A stretch of 64,000 nt of DNA, taken from contig NW_020312036.1 of NCBI RefSeq assembly GCF_002999335.1, positions 62,001-126,000 on the forward strand. The letters run 5' to 3'. This document shows, piece by piece, positions 56,072 through 64,000 of this stretch. The first letter of the stretch is position 1, and the number at the start of each line of letters is the position of its first letter. The notes beneath the pieces were generated by a model. The model saw nothing but the letters and a program-made list of their open reading frames with translations, had not been told where the DNA came from and did no database searches. The position numbers were made by a program, and so were the translations under genes. This DNA is from Cyclospora cayetanensis. Lineage: Eukaryota > Apicomplexa > Conoidasida > Eucoccidiorida > Eimeriidae.

Positions 56072-59000
56072 ATGCGTCACTCCACACCCTCTGGAGGTAG
56101 GACGTCCCCCCCATCCCTTCCCAGAGGCTCCTTTTCGGGTGCTCACTTGCCCGCAGATGCCACCAGGAGGCCCTTCTTTAGGGGGCCCCCCCCTCAGACC
56201 CCCATCGGTGTGGGGCCCCCCCTCTCCCCCCTGCCTCCCCCTGGATTCGCATATGCCCCCCACACACCTCCCCCCCCCCTATACTCTCCAGTTGATTGGC
56301 GAGTATCTCCTCTTGACCTGAGGCGGCTGCAGCAGCAGAACCAGCAGCAGCAGCAGCAGCAGCCTTACCAGCAGCAGCAGCAGCTCCGACGTGTGCACCA
56401 GCAGAACCAGCAGCATCGGCAACAGCAACAACAGCAGCTGGCGCAAAACGCCGCTCTCCAGGAACCTCCACAAAGATGGGCATCCTCCCCACAACAGCAT
56501 GCGTGGCAGCAGCCTTACCAGCCGCAGCAGATGCCACAGCAGCTCGTAGAGGGCCTTACATCACCTTGGTCGGAGATGCAACAACCCACGGAGACTCAAC
56601 AACTGCCTCCCCAGCAACACTTAAGGGGGCTGAACTTCCTGCAAAAGAACCGCCCCCAGGCTTTTCCTAGTAAACGTCTGCAATCGCAGCAACAGCATCA
56701 GCAACAGCATCAGCAACAACTACTACACCCTAATCTGCAAGCACAGCAACAGCATCAGCAACAGCATCAACAGCAACAACTACTACACCCTAATCTGCGC
56801 TTACAGCAACAGCATCAGCAACAACTACTACACCCTAATCTGCGCTTACAGCAACAGCATCAGCAACAGCAGCAACAACAGCAACAACTACTACACCCTA
56901 ATCTGCGCTTACAGCAACAGCAACAGCATCAGCAACAGCAACAGCAACAACAGCAACAACTACTACACCCTAATCTGCAATTACAACAACAACAGCAACA
57001 ACAACATCCGCAGCTGGCGTGGCATGGGGTGTTACCATCTGCGCAGGAGGGCAGCCTTCACTGGCACGGCCGAGAACAACAGGCGCAGCGAAGGCGTAAT
57101 GAGGAGTCGAATTTCTTTCAGTGGAAACCTCAGCGGCAGCAGTTACAGCAGCTAGAGCAGCAGCAGCAGTTGCAGCTAGAGCAGCAGCAGCTAGAGCAGC
57201 AGCAGCAGCAGCAGCTAGAGCAGCGGCCGCCTCTACGCAGTCGCGAAGGTTCTCCAGAAGCTGGTGAGATACCGTACTCGGAGTATGAAGAAAGCACAGG
57301 GGAGCAGCACACAGAGCAGCAGCGTGCAGCATTAGGCGTCGGAGCAGAAGCAGCAGCCGCAGTTTCGCTTCATGCAGCAGCAGAGAGAGGCGATGGAGAG
57401 TTCGTCGGGCCTAGTGGGGAGGAGCCGCATGTCTTAAGTCTTGCGGATTCCCTCTCCACCATCAGCAGCGATGAATTGACAGCAGTCGAGGAGGATTTAG
57501 AAGAGTTGGATGTGCATGCAGCAGGAGGGCAGGCTGGCTTTTCTGAGGCGAGCGTCGCAAGGGAAGGAGGCCAGGCTGTAGCGACAGAAGCATTTTTCGC
57601 AGCAGTTTCTGCTGGTGGGGGGGGGAGGGAAGCTCCCGCTGCGCCTGAGGCTGCTGTTTCTCCTGCTGCTCCTGCTGTTGCTCCTGTTGCTGCTGCTGCT
57701 GTTGCTCCTGCTCTTGTTGCCAATGAGAAGGATATGCAGCACCACCGTTTGCAGCAGCGGGAGCCGCTGCCACTGCTTGGGCGTTCTCCTGCTGCTGCTT
57801 CACAGTGCAAGCAGCAGCAGCAGCAGGTGCTAGAGCACCTGCAGACACACCAGAGGCTTCCAACGGAGGCATTTGCACGGACAGACACTATTCCTCAGGT
57901 TCCTGCTACAGACGCAGAGGCTGTCAATGCAGCAAAAGCAGAGCCTACAACTGCAGCCGAAGGAACTATCAAGCAGGAGGTGTCAAGGCATGCACTCAGA
58001 ACGACTTGTGTAGCAGAAGAAAAAACAGCAGTAGAGCCAGCGCCAGCAGCAGTTGCAGTAGAATCAGCAGTAAAAACAGCAGCAGCAGCCGTAGCAGCAT
58101 CATCACCAGTACAACCAGCAGCCGCAGAAACAGGAGCTGCGTCACGATCCGCAGCAGAATCACCCTCTGCAACTCTGTCAGCAGAATCACCCTCTGCAAC
58201 TCTGTCAGCAGAATTGCCCTCTTCAACTCCATCAGCAGAATTACCCTCTTCAACTCTGTCAGCAGAATTACCCTCTGCAATTCCATCAGCAGAATTACCA
58301 GCAGCAGAGACAGCGCCCGCAACACGAGCAGCAGCAGCGGTAGCGATGGTTCTGTCGGGAGAGACTTCACAAGACGAAGCCTCGACAACAGCAGCCATTC
58401 CAGCAGATGAAGCAGCAGCAGCAGTGCATGCCTGCAATCCCCGCTTGTCTGTTGGGCGATCTTACTCCTTGCAGCAGCTTTGCAAGAAGCAACGACGAGA
58501 CTTGCAAAATACGCGGGTGGCTATTATTGGTGCAGGCCTCTCGGGGATGAGGTATGTAGAATGAGAGGTAGAATGAGAGGTAGAATGAGAGGTAGAATGA
58601 GAGATAGAATCAGAGGTAGAATTAGGGGTGTTGGCTTGAAGAGGTGTAACAGTAGTTGCACTTGCAGAGAATATTTTTTTTGCAGCCACAGGTCTTCAAA
58701 ACTCAGGCGTCGCGTGCTGGTTAGCCTCCGCTGGAGGGGATTTCCTAGGCAGAGCATTCACGTGTGTGCAGCAGGTTCACGATGCAGTGTCGATGCGACA
58801 CGGAGGGAGGGGTGTTATGACTTGTGCAGCGCCGCACGGCTCTTGTCTTCCTTTGGAGTCCAAGTCGAAGTCTTTGAAGCTCGGGGAAGAATTGGTGGGC
58901 GCTGTTGCAGCGTGCAAGTTGGTGGCATCGACGGCATCGATCTTGTAAGGACCTAAGGCAAAGCGAAGGGAAGAAGGGCAGCTACTAGCCAGGGAAAAAA

Positions 59001-62000
59001 CATTTCCGGGCAGACAGACGGTGGAACGATTTTAGCGTCTGGCTGCCTCCTTCGAGCCGCTGGTAGTCTTCAGTCGAACGGGGAAGGGAGGGAAAAAGAA
59101 AGCCCGTAGATCGCACGCGCAGCTGTAGCTGTAGCTGCAGCATGCGCTTCTCAGTAACTACTGCTTCGTTCTGTCAATGTGCTGTACTACATAAATATAT
59201 ATACATAAATTTATATCTACATCTATGTATATTTATATAAATATATTAACTTTTTTGCATCGCCGGCCGGTAGAGCATGCGTCCTGCGCATGCGCAGTAT
59301 GTATGCACTGCAGGGAGCATCATGGATTCATGGCATTGAGGGCAATCCGCTATACCGAATTTGCAGGGATTACGGGCTGCTGGTTTACGGAGATGATGAT
59401 CGCGATGTACGGCTGCCGAAAGCGCAGATGCAGCATTGCAAACAGGGGGGCAGAAATAACGCAGAGGGGGAAAAAGGGGGAAAGAAAGAGAAGGGAAGAA
59501 AAGAACCAGCTAGGCAGTTCTGTAGTGTTTTTTAAAAAAAAGCGCTTTTCTTCTTCTCCCTGGCATCCCTGCACGTGCTTTGTTTCGTTGTTGTAATCGT
59601 TGCTGCTGCAGATGGATATCCCTGTGCCGCTGTACAGCCTGGACGGTTCCTTAATGGACCCTGAACTTGACAGCTGGTGCGAAGCCACCCGAGCGCAGCA
59701 GCAACAGGATGTCGATGCCTTTCTTTGGGGGGCATGCAACAAACTGTGCGTTCATCTCAAGTGTGCAGAGATGTACAACAAACAGCAGCAGCGCGTGCTG
59801 CACCAGAACCGCGTGCTGCAGCGGCTGCAGCAGCAGCAGCGGCGGCTGCAGCAGCAGAGTGTTGCTCAGCGCAGGCAGGGAAGCGGGCTGACGCTCACGG
59901 GAAGGGCCACAAAGCGATCTATTCTTTCGACGTTGCCTCTTCAGAAGCAGCAAATATCACAGAAGCGCTTTCGCGCGGCTTCGAAGCAACAGCAGCAGCA
60001 GCAGCGACAGCAGCAGCCGCAGCAGCAGGTGTGTATGCATGCGTGCCGAGAGGCGCTCAAGGTGTCTATAGGCCAGTACCTCTCGGAGAAGAATGACATC
60101 GCTCTTAATCGAATGGAGGCGGAAGACAGGGGTCAGTCTGAGGAACAGCGCATTGTGGGCTTTGCTTCAAATTGCGGCTGCTGCTCCCTCTTTCCAGCGG
60201 CTGCCTGATTCGCTTGCTTGCTGCCGTCATGCTCACCAGCGTAGAGAGGGCTCAATCCCTAGAAAGCGAGAAGAGAAGAAGCGTAACGGGTGAGGCTGCT
60301 GCGATGCCGCTGCTGGTGCCTCTGCAGCGGCGGGGAGAGACTGGAAGGCCTTACGGGATGCTCGACGACGCTTGTTAGAATGGCATATTTCCAACACTGA
60401 ATATTCCACAGGCGCGGACGCTCACGGCATCTGTCTTGCCACATGGGATCAGGTAGACCATCACATAGTTGCAGTTGCCTCTGCTTCTTGTACTGTCTCA
60501 GTGGAGGACGTAGCAGGGCGGGGTGTGTATGTGTGTATATCTGTATGTGTATTGTGTATCTGTATTTGTATTGTGTGTCTGTATCGTGTATCTGTACTTG
60601 TATTGTGTATCTCTATTGCGTATGTGTATCGTGTATTGTGCATATGTATTGTGTATGTGTATTTGTATTCTGTATGTGCATTGTGTATGTGTATTGTGTA
60701 CCTGTATTTGCATTGTGTATCTGTATTGTGTATCTGTATTGTGTATCTGTATGTGACTCATGATGACGCTTTTTGGACTGTGGCCGAGTGGGTGTACAGA
60801 CACCGTTTTTTGTGGGATCTTCATGTTTTTAGTCTTTATGCATAGCTTTTTGACGAAGGTGTTTTGTCTGATTCCGTGCTTTTGGCTTCCCCTCTGCGTG
60901 CAGGATGATGTGACGGGTTTATCCGGCCGTCATGTGATGATTTTTAGAGGATATAAGTCAATCGTTGAGTGTCTAGCTGCGCCACCCTCTGTTGTGGCGG
61001 CAGCAGGGGCAGCAGCGCCCCCTCCCCCCGGCCCTGCGGCAGCTGCAGCAGGAAGCGCAGCAGCGGCTGTGCGGCTGCTGCTCCGGCATCCAAAGATTCA
61101 TTTGAATACGCCTGTTCGACGGGTAGCAGTGACAGAGGAAGGAGTTACTCTGCAGCTTTTGGCTGGGCAGGAAACTGCGCCGTTCGACTATTGTCTTATT
61201 ACGCTGCCTCTAGGTCAGCTGGCTGTGATGGTCTTGTAGTAGTTTTTGGTGTTGGTGTTTTTGGTGTTGGTGGGGTTGTTGGTGTTTTTGGTGGGGTTGT
61301 TGGTGTTTTTGGTGTTGTTGGTGGTGTAGGTGGGGTTGGTGGTATTGTTGGGGTTGTCAGTGGGGTTGTTGTTGCAGGGTGTTGGTAACAACCGGTAGCG
61401 TTGTGTTTCCTGATCCGTGTTTGAGCGGGGTGGCGGGTTGCGCAGCAATGCGGAACTGAGGGGGAGGGAAGGGGAGGCGGATGGATGGAGGGAGAGAGAG
61501 AGGATGAAAAGGCTCGTGTCTGAAATTTGATGCATGACTAGAAGGCTTGTGCTCGGGGTGTTTTTTGGGGTGGGGGGCGGGGGGTGGGTGGGAAGAGGGA
61601 GTGGAGAGGTTTGGGCATAAGGGTTTGGTGCATGCCACTGCTGATATCGGAGCAGCTGGTTGGTTTGTTCGGCTTAGCGCGATTCAAAAGGTTTTTTTTG
61701 TGTTTAGGGGCGAGTAGCCTCTGACACCACATCAATGTTTTGCGCCCTCCTTCCTAGAGAAGTGGCTCTTTGTGCACTGTCTGGCTGTGTGCGGTGAGCT
61801 AGCTAGCTAGCTAGCGGCTTGCGTAGATGATGCAGGGGGGCTGTATAGCCTGGCTGCATGCATGTGTATGCGCTGTGCAGGTGTGCTGAAAGCGTCTCTC
61901 GACGCCTACAGCACCGACGGCAGCAACAGCTGCACTGAGACTGCAACAAGTGGGGAGGCATGCGGCGCAGTCTCGGTAGAAGGCAGCGGAGCAGCTGCTG

Positions 62001-64000
62001 ATGGGCAGTGTCTCCCTGCTGCTGCTGCCGCTGCTGCAGCGACAACGGCTGCTGCCGCGCGCATGCTGGGTATGGCGGAGGCGACTATGCATCACGTGGC
62101 TGCATGCGGACTGGAAGCTGCCGCAGCGGAGGCTGCGGCAGCGGCTGCAGCGGGGAGTTGCAGCGGCAAAATGCTGATTCATGGCACAGGGCTAAATACG
62201 GCTGCTGCAGCAAGTGGCGCAGCAGTTGCAACAAATGCTGCAGCGGCTGCTATCGCGACAGTGCGTGCTGCGGAGTCGGGAGCGGCGTACTCCCCTGCAG
62301 CTGCTGCAGCTGCAGGGGAGTATTTGGGGTGTCTGGACAGCTTCCACGAGCTGCCTATCCCTTTGGCGCTTCCAGATCACATTTGCAATCTCATTTCCAC
62401 AGGAGAGGCGTCGTCGAGTGTGGCGGGGCAGCAGCAGCAGCAAGCAGCCGCTGCTGCTGCAGCCGCTGCTGCCGCAGACAAGGCAGCAGCAGCAGCAGCA
62501 GCTGCGATGCAGGTGGGAGGATCGCAAGGACGCTTTTCCACGTGGGCTTTGCAGCACGCAGACTCGACAGCCGCTGCAGCAGCGGCTGCTGCAGTCGCAG
62601 CTCAAGGCGTCTCTCCAGCTGCAGCGGCAAGAGCATCTGCCGTGGCAGAAGCAGCCGCTGCTGCAGCTGCAGAGGCTGCCGTCGCAGCGGGAGAGTCGGA
62701 TGCCATAGCTGCAGCTGCGGCGTCTATTGAGTCGCGAGCTGCTGCCCTCGCAGAAGCAGCAACAAGGCGCATGCAGCAGCTGTTAGATGTCACTCGTGCT
62801 GCAGCAGCAGGCAACCCCACAGAATATGCTGCTTTAAAGGTATCTCCGGGGGCGGCAGCGGCTGCAGCTTCCGCTGTAGATGCTGGCGTTCGTGCAGCAG
62901 TTGCTGCAGCATGCAGCACAGCGCATGCCGCGGTAGAGGGAGCAAAGGCGCGTGCGTGGCATTTGTCCTTTAGTAGGAATAACAGCAGCAGCAGCAACAA
63001 CAGCAGCAGTACGATTGCAGGCAGCAACAGCAGCAGCAGCAACAGCAACAGTACGATTGCAGGCAGCAACAGCAACAGCAGCAACAGCACAATTGCGGGG
63101 AGCAACAGCAACAGCAGCAGCAGCAGCAGCAACAGCAACAGCAGCACGATTGCAGGCAGCATCAGCAGCAACAGTAACAGCAACAGTACGATTGCAGGCA
63201 ACAACAGCAACAGCAACAGTACGATTGCAGGCAGCAACAGCAACAGCAACAGCAATACAATTGCGGGCATTAGCAGCAACAGCAGCAACAGCAGCAGCAA
63301 TACGACTACTCCTACTACCCCCACCCCCACTACCAGCGGGGTGCTTGTAAGCGATTTGAGAGAAGCGAGGTTGCTACTATGCGCGTCTCAGGCTGTGGAA
63401 GCAGAAGGGGTAGAAACGGAAACAGCTGCAGCAGTAGCAGCAACAATGGATACAGCAGCACCATATGCAGCAGCAACAACAGATGCAGCAGTAGCAGCAG
63501 TAGCAACTACAGTAGACGCAGCAGTAGGAGCAGCAGAAACAACAACAGATGCAGCAGCAGCAGCAACAGATGCAGTAGTAGCAGCAACAACAACAGATGC
63601 AGCACCAGCAACAACAACAAGAGATGCAGCAGAAACAACAACAGATGCAGCAGAAACAACAACAGATGCAGCAGCAACAACAATAGATGCAGCAATAGAT
63701 GCAGCAACAGCAACAATAGATGCAGCAGTAGGAGCAGCAGCAACAGCAACAATAGATGCAGCACTAGTAGCAGCAGAAACAACAATAGATGCAGCACTAG
63801 TAGCAGCAGAAACAACAATAGATGCAGCAGCAACAACAACAACAGATGCAGCAGCAGCAGCAGCAGCGGCTGGCAGTAAGGTCGGCTTGGTGGAGTTTGA
63901 TCCCCCTTTGCCTGAATGGAAGCGACATGCAATCCGTGTTGTTGGTATGGGAGCCATCAACAAGCTGGTGATTGTGTTTGATCGCATCTTCTGGCAGACT
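56072..64000 (+). CDS. LSD1/KDM1-type flavin amine oxidase with giant insert, 3' end outside window
   Basis: The exons 56072-58551, 58830-58944, 59314-59406, 59612-60131, 60328-60452, 60904-61213 and 61881 to the edge close in phase at every junction (1921 codons so far; human LSD1 has 852 residues). Exon 1 is mostly Gln-, Ala- and Ser-rich and ends VAIIGAGLSGM, the FAD dinucleotide-binding loop. It continues AARLLSSFGVQVEVFEARGR, IGGRC, then DLGASWIHGIEGNPLYRICR, PLYSLDGSLMDPELDSWCEA and EWHISNTEYSTG, LATWDQDD, VMIFRGYKSIVECL, HLNTPVRRV and FDYCLITLPLGVLK. After about 670 repeat-rich residues it resumes at 63896 with FDPPLPEWKRHAIRVVGMG and LVIVFDRIFWQT. No SWIRM domain is evident in exon 1, though upstream exons may exist. 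It probably demethylates mono- or dimethyl-lysine on histones. A polyamine-oxidase relative is the alternative. Confidence 0.85.
56328..57005 (+). repeat. Gln-coding repeat region, including LLHPNLRLQQQ units
   Basis: CAG/CAA/CAT-rich sequence in exon 1 of the LSD1-like gene. Between about 56700 and 57005 a longer unit recurs six times: CTACTACACCCTAATCTGC codes for LLHPNL and is separated by Gln/His runs of varying length. The unit is therefore compound, not a plain trinucleotide run. Confidence 0.92.
58556..58640. repeat. 12-bp tandem array starting at a 5' splice site
   Basis: Copies of GTAGAATGAGAG, some degenerate, follow directly on the donor (GATGAG before GTATGT at 58552) in the first recognised intron of the LSD1-like gene. 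Each copy recreates a GAGAGGTAGA sequence similar to the donor itself. Confidence 0.92.
60525..60755. repeat. GTGTAT/CTGTAT repeat in LSD1-like intron
   Basis: Imperfect units of TGTATTGTGTATCTGTAT fill the intron 60453-60903, giving a T/G-rich sense strand. Confidence 0.92.
61238..61380. repeat. GTTTTTGGTGTTGGTG minisatellite in LSD1-like intron
   Basis: Units of GGTGTTTTTGGTG, GGTGTTGGTG and GGGGTTGTTG lie just after the 5' splice site at 61214 in the 667-nt intron 61214-61880. Confidence 0.92.
62978..63312 (+). repeat. AGC/AAC repeat coding for Asn/Ser runs with TIAG spacers
   Basis: Within the last LSD1-like exon, AACAGCAGC runs code for Asn/Ser tracts. They are interrupted regularly by ACGATTGCAGGCAGC or close variants, coding for TIAGS. 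Several spacers have the same form, so the unit is higher-order. Confidence 0.93.
63405..63875 (+). repeat. ACAACAGATGCAGCA repeat coding for TTDAA/TIDAA units
   Basis: Repeats of ACAACA(A/G)ATGCAGCA with varying spacers code for TTDAA, TIDAA and VAAETTIDAAL units. They continue to a poly-Ala run just before the amine-oxidase domain resumes. Confidence 0.94.

Overview
The window is nuclear DNA of a coccidian apicomplexan, most probably Eimeria. Three features point there. Coding exons are full of CAG-type trinucleotide runs read as poly-Gln, poly-Ala or poly-Ser, including inside conserved enzyme domains. Genes are split by short GT-AG introns. The recognisable proteins are eukaryotic (RCC1 propeller, PDI, syntaxin, SR protein, dynamitin, HORMA, MAD1, LSD1). 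The genus is inferred from this style, not from a species marker.

Left part (1-30 kb): genes are well separated and mostly on the minus strand. In order they are the 3' part of an RCC1-like propeller gene (+), a PDI-like thioredoxin-fold protein (-), a four-exon gene of unknown function (-), a syntaxin-16/Tlg2-type Qa-SNARE (-) and a five-exon SR splicing factor (-). The spaces between them hold long stretches without recognisable genes, plus TA, CA and CT microsatellites. From about 24 to 30 kb I find no host gene. A decayed Ty3/gypsy retroelement lies there on the minus strand, with pieces of protease, RNase H and integrase.

Right part (30-64 kb): the character changes sharply. CAG runs become dense and every gene I can support is on the plus strand. 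In order these are a low-complexity Gln/Ala protein, a basic nucleolar-looking protein, a Ser/Gln-rich protein, a dynactin p50 (dynamitin)-like protein, a Hop1/HORMAD-type HORMA protein, a long coiled-coil MAD1-like checkpoint protein, a set of exons of unknown function, and an LSD1/KDM1-type flavin amine oxidase that runs off the right edge. This looks like the passage from a repeat-poor to a repeat-rich chromosome segment described for Eimeria.

Several right-hand genes act on chromosomes: HORMA in meiotic axes, MAD1 in the spindle checkpoint, LSD1 in chromatin, dynamitin in dynein function. Nothing in the sequence shows co-regulation. The most unusual feature is the LSD1-like protein. It carries about 670 residues of Ala-, Asn/Ser- and Thr/Asp/Ala-rich repeats at a point where other family members have a short loop, and a Gln-rich helical segment where human LSD1 has its tower domain. 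Exon structures were built by hand from reading frame, GT-AG sites and phase. Where the phases close, this is stated; where they do not, the junction is marked unresolved.
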